DNA from: Glutamicibacter creatinolyticus
GTDB taxonomy: Bacteria > Actinomycetota > Actinomycetes > Actinomycetales > Micrococcaceae
DNA length: 64,000 nt
Direction of reading: 5' to 3'
Assembly: GCF_006094275.1 (NCBI RefSeq)
Contig: NZ_CP034412.1
Coordinates: forward strand, 930,001 to 994,000
Positions within the stretch are counted from its first letter, which is position 1. Each line of letters starts with the position of its first letter. Position numbers and translations under genes: made by a program. A model generated the notes under the pieces. That model had not been told where the DNA came from, did no database searches, and worked only from the letters and a program-made list of their open reading frames with translations. Shown in pieces: positions 42,869 to 51,407 of the stretch.

Positions 42869-44421
42869 CCGGCACCAGGCAGCGCACCCGCAGCACCGAG
42901 CGCTTCCGCTACAGCACCGCCCCGGCCGGTGCCGGGCCGGTCCCCGAGGCGCGCACCGCCCGGGCGTGGAGCCGGCAGCGTTGGGCCGCGGTCATCGCCG
43001 CCGTGCTGCTGGCCGGGTTCATCACCTGGTGCATCCTCAGCGTGTTCGAGCAGCCGGCGGATCCGGATACGGCGCTGCCGGCCCAGGGTGCGCTGACCCT
43101 GGGCGTGTTCGCGGTGGCGATCTGGCTGTGGATCTTCTCCCCGGTCTCCGACACCTACGTGGCGCTGGGCGCCGCCCTGGTGCTGGTGCTGATGGGGGTG
43201 CTGCCCGAAGCCGAGCTGTTCGCCTCCCTGGGGGAGGACACCATCTGGCTGCTGCTGGCCGCGTTCGTCATCGCCGCCGGGATCACCGCCACCGGGCTGG
43301 CCACCCGGGCCGCGGCCTACATCGTGGCCGGGGCGCGCACCCCGCGCCAGCTGGTGCACCTGGTGGCCGGGGTGCTGGTGGCCACCGCCTTCGCGGTGCC
43401 CTCCACCTCCGGGCGGGCCGCCCTGGCCATCCCGGTGTTCGTGGCCCTGGCCAAGGCGCTGGGCGACCGGCCTCGGGTGGTGCTGGCCCTGTCCCTGGTC
43501 TTCCCCTCGGTGATCCTGCTTTCCGCGGTCGGCTCCTACCTGGGGGCCGGGGCGCACCTGATCACCAGCCAGATCCTGCAGGCCTCCGGGTTCAGCGGAT
43601 TCTCCTTCGCCTCCTGGCTGCTCTACGGGCTGCCGCTGGCGTTCGTCTCATCCCACCTGGCGGCCGAACTGATCCTGTGGATGTTCACCGGCCACCAGGA
43701 CCGCAAGGCCCGGCTGGCGGTGAGCCTGGAGCAGCTGCAGCAGAACTCGCCGGTGCCGTTGACCGGTCCGCTGAGCGTGGCCCAGTCCCGGGCGGCCCTG
43801 CTGGTGGCCGCGGTGGTGGTGCTGTGGTGCACCGAACCGCTGCACCAGCTGCACCCCGCGATCGTGGCACTGCTCGGCGCCCTGCTGGTGACCAGCCCGG
43901 GCTTCGGATCGGTGCCGCTGGCCAAGGCGCTGAAGGCGGTGCCGTGGGCGATGCTGATCTTCATGGCCGCCACCCTCACCCTGGGCACCGCGCTGGCCAA
44001 CACCGGGGCCGCCGGCTGGCTGGCCAACAGCGCCCTGGCCCCGGTCAAGCACCTGGGCCAGGCCGCCGGATGGGTGTTCGCGGTGCTGGTCATCGTGATC
44101 TCCGCCGCCGCCCACCTGGTCATCCAGTCCCGTTCGGCCCGCTCGGCGGTGCTGATCCCGCTGGTGATCTCCCTGGCGCCCGGGCTCGGGGTCAACGCGG
44201 TGGCGATCGCCTTCGCCTCCACCGCGGCCGCCGGTTTCTGCCACACCCTGACCAGCAGCGCCAAACCGGTGAACCTGTTCTCCGACATCGAGGACGTGCC
44301 CATCTACACCCCGGCCCACCTTCTGCGGCTGAGCGCGGTGCTTGGCCCGCTGATGGTGCTGCTGGTCGTGGTCTTCGCCTTCTGGGTCTGGCCGGCCATG
44401 GGCCTGCCGCTGATGCTCTAG
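42865..44421 (+). CDS. SLC13/DASS-type anion transporter
   Basis: 518 residues with about 11-12 membrane helices and a 45-residue cytoplasmic N-terminus. The first DASS repeat reads GEDTIWLLLAAFVIAAGITATGLATR, followed by VPSTSGRAALAIPVFVAL, where the SNT-like turn is replaced by STSG. The second repeat reads LIFMAATLTLGTALANTGAAGWLA, followed by SAAAHLVIQSRSARSAVLIPL. These proteins carry di- or monocarboxylates or sulfate with Na+ or H+. The loss of the usual SNT motif leaves the substrate open. The ATG overlaps the kinase stop (ATGA). The next gene, glycerate kinase, suggests glycerate or a precursor. Confidence 0.85.
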   Translation: MTGTRQRTRSTERFRYSTAPAGAGPVPEARTARAWSRQRWAAVIAAVLLAGFITWCILSVFEQPADPDTALPAQGALTLGVFAVAIWLWIFSPVSDTYVALGAALVLVLMGVLPEAELFASLGEDTIWLLLAAFVIAAGITATGLATRAAAYIVAGARTPRQLVHLVAGVLVATAFAVPSTSGRAALAIPVFVALAKALGDRPRVVLALSLVFPSVILLSAVGSYLGAGAHLITSQILQASGFSGFSFASWLLYGLPLAFVSSHLAAELILWMFTGHQDRKARLAVSLEQLQQNSPVPLTGPLSVAQSRAALLVAAVVVLWCTEPLHQLHPAIVALLGALLVTSPGFGSVPLAKALKAVPWAMLIFMAATLTLGTALANTGAAGWLANSALAPVKHLGQAAGWVFAVLVIVISAAAHLVIQSRSARSAVLIPLVISLAPGLGVNAVAIAFASTAAAGFCHTLTSSAKPVNLFSDIEDVPIYTPAHLLRLSAVLGPLMVLLVVVFAFWVWPAMGLPLML

Positions 44422-44508
44422 CTCCAGCGCCGACCAGCACCGGGTCCCAACATTTTCAACCATCCACCCACCACCGAACCTTCCCCAGCTCAACAAAGGA
44501 GTTCCCCC

Positions 44509-45735
44509 ATGGCTCACGCACTGCCCCAACGTATTCTTGTCGCCCCGTCCGGATTCAAGGAGTCCCTGGACGCCGACGCCGTCGCCGCCGCCATCGGCGC
44601 CGGGGTGCGCCGCGCCCTGCCCGGCGCCATGGTCAAGGCCGTACCGATCGCCGACGGCGGCGAAGGCACCGCCAAGACCCTGGCCGCCGCCACCGGCGGA
44701 CGGCTGATCCCGGTCACGGTCACCGGCCCGGTCGGCCAGCCGGTCGAAGCCCACTACGCGATGCTCGGAGGGGATGCGTCCGGGACCGCCGTGGTGGAAA
44801 TGGCGGCAGCCGCAGGGCTGCGCCTGGTGCCCCACGACCAGCGCGATCCCGGGCTCACCACCAGCCGCGGGGTCGGGGAGCTGATCGCCGCGGCCATCGA
44901 TGCCGGCGCGCAGCAGATCCTGGTCGGCTGCGGGGACTCGGGCACCTCCGACGGGGGCATGGGCGCCCTGCAGGCCCTGGGCGTGCGGATCCTGGACGCG
45001 GTGGGCAACGAGGTTCCCGCCGGAGGAAACCACCTCTGCCGCATCGACAGGCTGGACCTTTCCGGCCTGCATCCGGCGCTCGCCGACCGGAGCGTTCCGC
45101 TCACCCTGGCACTGAACCAGCACAATGTGCTGACCGGGGCACGCGGGGTGGCCCGCGTCTTCGGGCCGCAGAAGGGCGCCACCGCTCAGCAGGTGGAGGC
45201 CATGTCGGCCGGGTTCGAGCACTGGGCCGCGGTGCTGCGCCGCGACGCCCTGGATTCGGCGCGCACCACCGACTTCGCCACCGCCCCGGGCACTGGCGCC
45301 TCCGGGGGACTGGGGGCCGGCCTGGCCGCCGTTGGGGCCAGCCTGCTGCCGCGCTTTGAGGCCCTGCTGGACTCCGGGCTGGCGGGAATCGACCTGGACG
45401 GGCTGCTGCGCGGGGCGGACCTGGTGATCACCGCAGAAGGGGCGATTGACTTCCAGACCCCGCGCGGCAAGGTGCCGGCCGAGGTGGCCCGGCGCGCGGC
45501 CCTGCACGGCGTGCCGGTGGTGGCGCTGGCCGGCACCCTGGGCCGCGGCTGCCGCGACGTGCACGATATCGGCATCGACGCCATCGCATCGATCGTGCCG
45601 ATTCCCATGACGCTGCGCGAAGCCGTTGACGACGGGGAGCGCCTGCTGGTTGAAGCGGCCGAACGCTTCATGCGCACCATCATCCTTGGCGCCTCCATGG
45701 CCGCAGCCCGGCTAAGTGCGCGCGACGCCTGGTAA
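44509..45735 (+). CDS. Glycerate kinase (GlxK/GarK family)
   Basis: 408 residues of the glycerate kinase type 1 family, which phosphorylates D-glycerate to 2- or 3-phosphoglycerate. Landmarks are LVAPSGFKESLDADAVAAAI, IADGGEGTAKTLA, GCGDSGTSDGGMGALQALG, and VFGPQKGAT in the middle. GASGGLGAGL and LVITAEGAIDFQTPRGKVP follow. The segment before VFGPQKGA reads ALNQHNVLTG and not the usual CDVDNPL, so binding details may differ. It lies 87 nt after the SLC13 transporter with its own ribosome binding site (AAAGGAG), and probably feeds the imported acid into glycolysis. Confidence 0.92.
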   Translation: MAHALPQRILVAPSGFKESLDADAVAAAIGAGVRRALPGAMVKAVPIADGGEGTAKTLAAATGGRLIPVTVTGPVGQPVEAHYAMLGGDASGTAVVEMAAAAGLRLVPHDQRDPGLTTSRGVGELIAAAIDAGAQQILVGCGDSGTSDGGMGALQALGVRILDAVGNEVPAGGNHLCRIDRLDLSGLHPALADRSVPLTLALNQHNVLTGARGVARVFGPQKGATAQQVEAMSAGFEHWAAVLRRDALDSARTTDFATAPGTGASGGLGAGLAAVGASLLPRFEALLDSGLAGIDLDGLLRGADLVITAEGAIDFQTPRGKVPAEVARRAALHGVPVVALAGTLGRGCRDVHDIGIDAIASIVPIPMTLREAVDDGERLLVEAAERFMRTIILGASMAAARLSARDAW

Positions 45736-46196
45736 ACAAGCAGAAGCGGTCGCCGTCTTTCCTCGTCGGGAAGCCGGCGACCGCTGCCTGAACTGCGCCG
45801 GCCCACCTCCCGGCAAGACCGACCGCGGATTAACCTGAGCGTGTTTTCGCCATGCCCGCCCTCCTGGACAGCCGGTACTGTTCTCCTGGTTCGGCCGTTG
45901 CACGTAGCAGCGACGCCTAGGACTTGCCCGGGTGTGGCGTGAAAAACTGCGGCTGAGGGCAATAAACGGTACGCTTATATGTGGGTCTCCAGGTTGTACC
46001 GGAACCCACGATTAAAAATATCTCCCAAGACTGCGACACCGTAGGTCCCGACCGCTTCTAGATCGCGGTCCTCGGTAGTGGCTTTCGCTTTGGAACGCAC
46101 CGAAGCGCGAGTCTCGATCGAAGACCAGATCTGGGTAGGGCTACACGGTTCGCTATGTCCCAAGCATTGGGAGCGACCGAAAGGAGCACCCCCTTA
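45736..46196. other. Long leader region of pnp
   Basis: 461 bases between glycerate kinase and pnp. It contains the hairpin at 45745-45785 and an AT-rich stretch (TTATATG near 45975-45981) that could hold the pnp promoter. In many bacteria the pnp leader forms RNase-processed stem-loops used in autoregulation. Several short complementary segments occur at 46030-46130, but no single clear structure could be settled by eye. No gene is seen. Confidence 0.45.
45745..45785 (+). terminator. Hairpin after the glycerate kinase gene
   Basis: A perfect 11-bp stem (AGCGGTCGCCG, 45745-45755, with 45775-45785) begins 9 nt after the stop codon. It lacks a T-tract, so termination strength is uncertain. Confidence 0.6.
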
Positions 46197-48422
46197 ATGG
46201 AGGGTCCAGAAATCCAATTTGCCGAGGCAGTCATTGACAATGGCCGCTTCGGACAGCGCACCATCCGCTTCGAGACCGGCCGCCTTGCCAAGCAGGCCGC
46301 TGGTTCGGCAATGGTCTACATTGACGAAGAAACCGCACTGCTCTCGGCCACCACTGCCGGCAAGCACCCGCGTGAGGGCTTCGACTTCTTCCCGCTGACC
46401 GTGGACGTCGAGGAGCGCATGTACGCTGCCGGTCGCATCCCGGGCAGCTTCTTCCGTCGTGAAGGCCGTCCCTCGACCGAGGCCATCCTGGCCTGCCGTC
46501 TGATGGACCGCCCGCTGCGTCCGGCCTTCGTCAAGGGCCTGCGCAACGAGGTCCAGGTAGTCGTCACCGTCATGGCCATCCACCCGGATGAGCTCTACGA
46601 CGTGGTCGCCATCAACGCCTCCTCCATGTCCACCCAGCTCTCCGGTCTGCCGTTCTCCGGCCCGATCGGTGGCGTACGCGTGGCCCTGGTTGACGACGGC
46701 AACGGCCCGCAGTGGGTTGCCTTCCCACGCCACTCCGAGCTGAAGAACGCCGTGTTCAACATGGTGGTTGCCGGGCGTATCGCCGGTGACGATGTCGCCA
46801 TCATGATGGTCGAGGCCGAAGCCACCGACCACGCCTGGGAACTGATCAACGAGCGCGGTGCCCAGGCCCCGACCGAAGAGATCGTCGCCGAGGGCCTGGA
46901 GGCTGCCAAGCCGTTCATCAAGGTGCTGTGCGAGGCCCAGGCCGACCTGGCTTCCCGCGCCGCCAAGGAAACCGTTGAGTTCCCGATCTTCCGCGACTAC
47001 GAGGAAGACGTGTTCGCAGCCGTCGAGGCCAAGGCCACTTCCAAGCTGACCGAGATCTACCAGATCGCCGGCAAGCAGGACCGCGACAACGCGGCATCGG
47101 CCTACAAGGAAGAAATCGTCGCCGAGCTGTCGGGCGAAGGCGCAGAATTCGCCGATCGTGCCGGGGAAATCTCCAAGGCCTTTGGCGCCGTCACCAAGCA
47201 GGTGGTGCGCCAGCGCATCCTGACCGACCAGGTACGCATGGACGGGCGCGGTCTGGCCGACATCCGTCAGCTCTCGGCCGAGGTCGAGGTGCTGCCGCGT
47301 GTTCACGGTTCGGCCATCTTCGAGCGTGGCGAAACCCAGATCATGGGCGTGACCACCTTGAACATGCTGAAGATGGAGCAGCAGATCGACTCGCTGAGCC
47401 CGGTCACCTCCAAGCGCTACATGCACAACTACAACTTCCCGCCGTACTCGACCGGTGAAACCGGCCGCGTGGGTTCGCCCAAGCGCCGCGAAATCGGCCA
47501 CGGTGCCCTGGCCGAGCGTGCGCTCGTGCCGGTGCTGCCGTCGCGCGAGGAGTTCCCGTACGCGATCCGCCAGGTCTCCGAGGCGCTGGGCTCCAACGGC
47601 TCGACCTCGATGGGTTCGGTCTGCGCCTCGACCCTGTCGCTGCTGAACGCCGGTGTGCCGCTGAAGGCGCCGGTGGCCGGTATCGCCATGGGCCTGGTCT
47701 CGGACACCGTGGACGGGGAAACCCGCTACGCCGCCCTGACCGACATCCTGGGCGCCGAAGACGCCATGGGTGACATGGACTTCAAGGTGGCCGGTACTTC
47801 CGAGTTCATCACCGCGATCCAGCTGGACACCAAGCTGGACGGCCTGCCGGCCTCCGTGCTGGGTGCCGCACTGACCCAGGCCCGCGAAGCGCGCCTGCAC
47901 ATCCTGAACGTGCTCAACCAGGCCATCGACACCCCGGATGAGCTCAGCGTCAACGCGCCGCGCATCATCTCGGTGAAGATCCCGGTTGACAAGATCGGCG
48001 AGGTCATCGGCCCCAAGGGCAAGATGATCAACCAGATCCAGGAAGACACCGGCGCGGACATCTCCATCGAGGACGACGGCACCGTGCTGATCGGCGCCAC
48101 CGACGGCACCGCCGCCGAGGCTGCCCGTTCGGCGATCAACGCGATCGCCAACCCGCAGGTTCCCGAGGTGGGCGAACGCTACCTGGGCACCGTCGTGAAG
48201 CTGACCACCTTCGGTGCGTTCGTTTCGCTGACCCCGGGCAAGGACGGTCTGCTGCACATCTCCGAGCTGCGCAAGATCAACGACGGCAAGCGCGTCGAAG
48301 ATGTTGAGGACGTTGTCTCGGTGGGTCAGAAGATCCAGGTTGAGATCACCAAGATTGATGACCGCGGCAAGCTCTCGCTCGCCCCGGTCGTGGAGGAAGA
48401 GGCACTGGCTTCGGCCGAGTAA
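46197..48422 (+). CDS. pnp: Polyribonucleotide nucleotidyltransferase (PNPase)
   Basis: PNPase degrades RNA 3' to 5' using phosphate and can add tails. The 741-residue protein has two RNase PH-like domains ([22 protein letters not shown] in the first; [16 protein letters not shown] in the second), then a KH domain ([19 protein letters not shown]) and an S1 domain ([30 protein letters not shown]). The ATG at 46197 (MEGPEIQF) is preferred over an in-frame ATG 42 nt upstream because AAAGGAG lies about 10 nt before it and the start matches relatives. Unusually, it is not next to rpsO, so it must rely on its own promoter. Confidence 0.98.
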   Translation: MEGPEIQFAEAVIDNGRFGQRTIRFETGRLAKQAAGSAMVYIDEETALLSATTAGKHPREGFDFFPLTVDVEERMYAAGRIPGSFFRREGRPSTEAILACRLMDRPLRPAFVKGLRNEVQVVVTVMAIHPDELYDVVAINASSMSTQLSGLPFSGPIGGVRVALVDDGNGPQWVAFPRHSELKNAVFNMVVAGRIAGDDVAIMMVEAEATDHAWELINERGAQAPTEEIVAEGLEAAKPFIKVLCEAQADLASRAAKETVEFPIFRDYEEDVFAAVEAKATSKLTEIYQIAGKQDRDNAASAYKEEIVAELSGEGAEFADRAGEISKAFGAVTKQVVRQRILTDQVRMDGRGLADIRQLSAEVEVLPRVHGSAIFERGETQIMGVTTLNMLKMEQQIDSLSPVTSKRYMHNYNFPPYSTGETGRVGSPKRREIGHGALAERALVPVLPSREEFPYAIRQVSEALGSNGSTSMGSVCASTLSLLNAGVPLKAPVAGIAMGLVSDTVDGETRYAALTDILGAEDAMGDMDFKVAGTSEFITAIQLDTKLDGLPASVLGAALTQAREARLHILNVLNQAIDTPDELSVNAPRIISVKIPVDKIGEVIGPKGKMINQIQEDTGADISIEDDGTVLIGATDGTAAEAARSAINAIANPQVPEVGERYLGTVVKLTTFGAFVSLTPGKDGLLHISELRKINDGKRVEDVEDVVSVGQKIQVEITKIDDRGKLSLAPVVEEEALASAE

Positions 48423-48438
48423 GCTTCCCACTTCATTA

Positions 48439-48484
48439 CGCCAGGCCCTGGCCCGCTACTTGCGGGCCAGGGCCTGGCGTTTAA
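48439..48484 (+). terminator. Strong intrinsic terminator of pnp
   Basis: A perfect 19-bp stem (48439-48457 with 48463-48481) with a TACTT loop is followed by TTAA. It begins 16 nt after the pnp stop codon. Confidence 0.9.
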
Positions 48485-48588
48485 TGGTGGCGCTGAGCCG
48501 AAGGATAACAAGAAGATTGAGCAGCAGTGCCCGCGTCGCCTTGGCAGGGGAGGAAAGCCAGGGAAGGGCGCGTAGCTCCGAGACGGGC

Positions 48589-48594
48589 TACGAT
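48589..48594 (+). promoter_or_regulatory. Candidate -10 box of a leaderless transcript
   Basis: TACGAT fits TANNNT and lies 6 nt before the ATG at 48601, consistent with transcription starting at the start codon. No ribosome binding site is seen in between. Confidence 0.45.
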
Positions 48595-48600
48595 CATCTG

Positions 48601-48906
48601 ATGACAAACAAAAAAGTGCCATCGATTCCGTCCACGGAGTTCGTGCTCACCAGCGGAGATGGCCTAGAGCGTACAGGTCTGGTCGTCTCGGGTTTGGGCG
48701 CGGTGCTGGGCATCCTGTTGTTGGTAACCTCCGGCTCCCCGGTGCTGTTGGGGCTAATTCCCATTGGACTGCTGCTGATGATCACCGGTTATACCAAAAA
48801 GTCTTCAACCGCTAACGTAGCCGCGTTCATTTTGGAAATGGAACGGTTCGAAGCCAGCTATGCAACTGATGGACGCACGCACCAGCCCCCGGCAGCAGCC
48901 GAATAA
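48601..48906 (+). CDS. Small hypothetical membrane protein
   Basis: 101 residues with two adjacent membrane helices (LVVSGLGAVLGILLLVTSG and VLLGLIPIGLLLMITGYT), a polar N-terminus and a short amphipathic C-terminal helix (NVAAFILEMERFEASYA). The ATG at 48601 follows the -10-like hexamer at 48589-48594. It starts about 120 nt after the pnp terminator. No family is recognised, and nothing in the sequence indicates function. Confidence 0.6.
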   Translation: MTNKKVPSIPSTEFVLTSGDGLERTGLVVSGLGAVLGILLLVTSGSPVLLGLIPIGLLLMITGYTKKSSTANVAAFILEMERFEASYATDGRTHQPPAAAE

Positions 48907-48952
48907 ACCTCGGGCCGCTCACCCACGCCTCGTCCCGTGCAGACAGAGGGTC

Positions 48953-49123
48953 CTAGAAGATCTTCTTGCGGAATCCCAAGCCCTTGCCGAGGCGAATACT
49001 GAGATTGCCGCGGGAAGACAGGGTAAACGGGCCGGCCTTCTTGGAAACAGATGGTCCGGACTTGTACACGTTCAACGTCAGACCCTTACCGAGCTTCTTA
49101 CGTTTACGAAAGACAAAGCCCAC
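48953..49123 (-). CDS. DUF4236-like small protein
   Basis: 56 residues from a GTG at 49123 (MGFVFRKRKKLGKGL). The pattern G-F-x-F-R-K-x-x-K-L-G-x-G-x-x-L-N-x-x-K-S-G-P-S is the hallmark of DUF4236, a short basic domain found alone or fused to other domains. The C-terminal part repeats a similar beta pattern (FTLSSRGNLSIRLGKGLGF). The function is unknown. A frame open to 49183 adds unrelated residues. It lies alone between the small membrane protein and the nucleosidase gene. The start is uncertain because the ribosome binding site is weak. Confidence 0.6.
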   Translation of the reverse strand: MGFVFRKRKKLGKGLTLNVYKSGPSVSKKAGPFTLSSRGNLSIRLGKGLGFRKKIF

Positions 49124-49225
49124 AGCAATCCCCGCCTCAAATCGATGTATACCGACACCATCAGCGTACGTCGCTGGTGGCAAAGAGGCGAGGGCTGAAA
49201 TGGAAATTCAACTTTGGGCGGGAAA

Positions 49226-49801
49226 CTAACCGACTAAAGCGCCATCGTTCAGGTGCTGTTCCCAGAACGTACGCAGTTGTGCGCTCTTACGGGCCACCAC
49301 AGACAACCAGTCTTCGATGGTGGTACTGCTGTCCGCGAAGTCTGAAGGCACCTTGAAGATCTGCAGCGGTACATTGAAGCGTTGGCAGATGCTGGCGTAG
49401 GCATAGCCTTCCATGTCCACCAGGGCGGCACCCGACCCGGCGATGCGAGAGCGCTGATGATCATCACTGACGAAGACATCGCCGGTGGCCATGGTCAGTT
49501 GGTGTTCGGGAACGATGAGTTCACCGCTGGGGGCAAGCGGCTCAGTTTCCAAGGGAAAGTCGTGCTGCAGCACCCTGGTCACCTGGTAGACAGTGTCCAT
49601 GTCGGGGCGATCCGCACCGTCCGCGACAACCCCAGCAGTTCCGAGCACGACGACTCGTTGGATATCGCCCTGGGCGAGTGCCCCGGCCAGCGCTGTTGCC
49701 GCATTGATTTTCCCGATGCCAGTGACCAGATGCTCGACATCGCTGAATGCGGTAGCTTCTCCAGGATGGGCGAACACGTACAAGGACTTCTGGTCCGGCA
49801 T
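49226..49801 (-). CDS. Nucleosidase of the MTA/SAH nucleosidase superfamily
   Basis: 191 residues of the PNP/UDP phosphorylase-like fold. The glycine-rich VTGIGKINAATALAGAL and VVVLGTAGVV match the ligand-binding core. The M-E pair that holds the ribose is present in LVDMEGYAYA, and the catalytic Asp in KVPSDFAD. Such enzymes cleave methylthioadenosine or S-adenosylhomocysteine. The ATG at 49801 (MPDQKS) has AAGGGA upstream; a start 54 nt further up is less likely. It diverges from hen1, whose reaction produces S-adenosylhomocysteine, so the pairing may be meaningful (inference). Confidence 0.8.
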   Translation of the reverse strand: MPDQKSLYVFAHPGEATAFSDVEHLVTGIGKINAATALAGALAQGDIQRVVVLGTAGVVADGADRPDMDTVYQVTRVLQHDFPLETEPLAPSGELIVPEHQLTMATGDVFVSDDHQRSRIAGSGAALVDMEGYAYASICQRFNVPLQIFKVPSDFADSSTTIEDWLSVVARKSAQLRTFWEQHLNDGALVG

Positions 49802-49891
49802 GGATTTCCCTTCGTCTGTGGTCTCCGGGCGTGCGCCGCAGAGCATCCAATCCATTTTAGCGCCGACTAAAAACAGTCAGAACTGACGCAG

Positions 49892-49940
49892 TACGCCGAT
49901 ATCCACGAATCCTCGGTTCAACTGGGCGTTTATCGGCGTA
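49892..49940. promoter_or_regulatory. Split inverted repeat upstream of the RNA-repair operon
   Basis: TACGCCGATA at 49892-49901 is the exact reverse complement of TATCGGCGTA at 49931-49940, with 29 nt between. A smaller palindrome (GTCAG-AA-CTGAC, 49876-49887) lies just upstream. Both sit between the divergent nucleosidase and hen1 genes and may be operators or a transcript hairpin. Confidence 0.5.
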
Positions 49941-49985
49941 GGCCAAGTAGCATAGGCTCAACTGCCGCAGGCGAGAGGACCACAG

Positions 49986-51407
49986 GTGCTGTTGACCATT
50001 ACTTTGGAGTCGAACCCGGAAACCGAGATCGATGCGACGGCACTGTCCCACTTGCTACGCAAGCATCCGGCGAAGGTCCAGTCCTTCAACCTGCCCGTCG
50101 GGCAGGCCCACGTCTTTTACCCTGAGGTCTCAGCCCAGCTCACCACCGCGGCATTGCTGCTCGAAGTTGACCCCATCGGGCTGGTCCGCAACCGACGTTT
50201 CCGCGGCGATTCCGGCGTGCTGGACTACTACGTCAACGACCGGCCCTATGCCGCATCCAGTCTGATGTCTGTGGCGCTGGGAAAAGTACTTCGAAGTGCC
50301 ATGACTGGCATGAGTGAAATGTACCCGGAATTGGTGCAGGCACCTTTGCCATTGAGGCTTGAATTGCCCGTGGTCTCGGCTCGCGGAAATCAGCAGGAGG
50401 ATTTGATTCAGCGGCTTTTTGAGCCACTGGGATGGTCGGTGGAAACTGGAACCCTGCCCTTGGATCCCAACTACGAGAGTTGGGGCGCATCCAGGTATCA
50501 CCACCTGAAGCTGGAGGGGCAGATCCGTCTTGATCACGCGCTGCGCCAACTCTATGTGCTGCTTCCGGTACTGGATGACTCGAAGCATTATTGGGTCAAC
50601 GATGATGAAACCGAAAAGCTTGCCCGTCAGGGCGAAGGGTGGCTCGCTCAGCATCCGGAACGTGAATTGATCCTGCAGCGCTACCTCGCCCATCAAAAGG
50701 CTCTGGTCGGTCTGGCGCAGGAACAACTGACCGTCGCTTCTACGGAACTCGGTGGGGAATCGGCAGATGACCTTCGAAAGTCGCCGGCCACTGGTCAAAC
50801 GCCGTTGCGCGTACACCGCGCCAACACCGTTCTCAGCGTCCTCAAGGAATGCGGCGCACAAAGCGTGGTGGATGTGGGATGCGGTGCTGGAGCCTTGCTG
50901 CGTCGTCTGCAGCAGGACCGGTTCTTCACCCGCATTGTCGGAACTGATGTCTCCGTCCGCTCCCTGCAACAGGCAGCACGCAACCTTCAACTGGAGGAGC
51001 GCTCTGACAGGGAGCGAAGCCGTATCGACCTGCTGCACAGTTCGGTTCTCTACACCGATGAACGTTTGCGGAATCATGACGCACTCGTGCTGATGGAGGT
51101 CATTGAGCACATCGACCTGTCGCGGCTTCCGGCATTGGAGAACTCTGTCTTTGCCGAGACATCTGCGGGAGTCGTGATCGTCACCACCCCAAATTCGGAA
51201 TTCAATGAACTGTACCCACGGCTGGCGGCTGGCACGATGCGGCATGAGGATCACCGTTTTGAATGGACCCGGGAGCAGTTCGCGACGTGGTGCTCCGAGA
51301 TCACTTCACGCTACGGCTACGCAGTGGAGATCCGGGGGATAGGCGATAACTCACCAAGAGCCGGAACACCCACCCAAATGGCGATCTTTCGAAAGGAGCA
51401 GGCATGA
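49986..51407 (+). CDS. hen1: Hen1, 3'-terminal RNA ribose 2'-O-methyltransferase
   Basis: 473 residues. Bacterial Hen1 methylates the 2'-OH at the cut end of damaged RNA before Pnkp seals it, making the repaired site resistant to re-cleavage. The N-terminal half (residues 1-250) is the bacteria-specific domain that supports the ligase. The C-terminal methyltransferase has VVDVGCGAGALLRRL (SAM motif I), the metal-binding MEVIEHIDLSRLP, and the His-rich MRHEDHRFEWTREQFATW. The start is a GTG at 49986, with GAGAGGA about 11 nt upstream. It overlaps pnkp by 4 nt (ATGA). Confidence 0.94.
   Translation: MLLTITLESNPETEIDATALSHLLRKHPAKVQSFNLPVGQAHVFYPEVSAQLTTAALLLEVDPIGLVRNRRFRGDSGVLDYYVNDRPYAASSLMSVALGKVLRSAMTGMSEMYPELVQAPLPLRLELPVVSARGNQQEDLIQRLFEPLGWSVETGTLPLDPNYESWGASRYHHLKLEGQIRLDHALRQLYVLLPVLDDSKHYWVNDDETEKLARQGEGWLAQHPERELILQRYLAHQKALVGLAQEQLTVASTELGGESADDLRKSPATGQTPLRVHRANTVLSVLKECGAQSVVDVGCGAGALLRRLQQDRFFTRIVGTDVSVRSLQQAARNLQLEERSDRERSRIDLLHSSVLYTDERLRNHDALVLMEVIEHIDLSRLPALENSVFAETSAGVVIVTTPNSEFNELYPRLAAGTMRHEDHRFEWTREQFATWCSEITSRYGYAVEIRGIGDNSPRAGTPTQMAIFRKEQA

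Noticed and set aside
42657-45359. Long same-strand open frame across the kinase, SLC13 and glycerate kinase genes
   Set aside because: It runs in another frame through three well-supported genes. The product is Gly/Arg/Ala-rich without family resemblance.
46194-48431. Long minus-strand open frame opposite pnp
   Set aside because: Shadow of pnp. The protein has no hydrophobic or catalytic pattern and no ribosome binding site.
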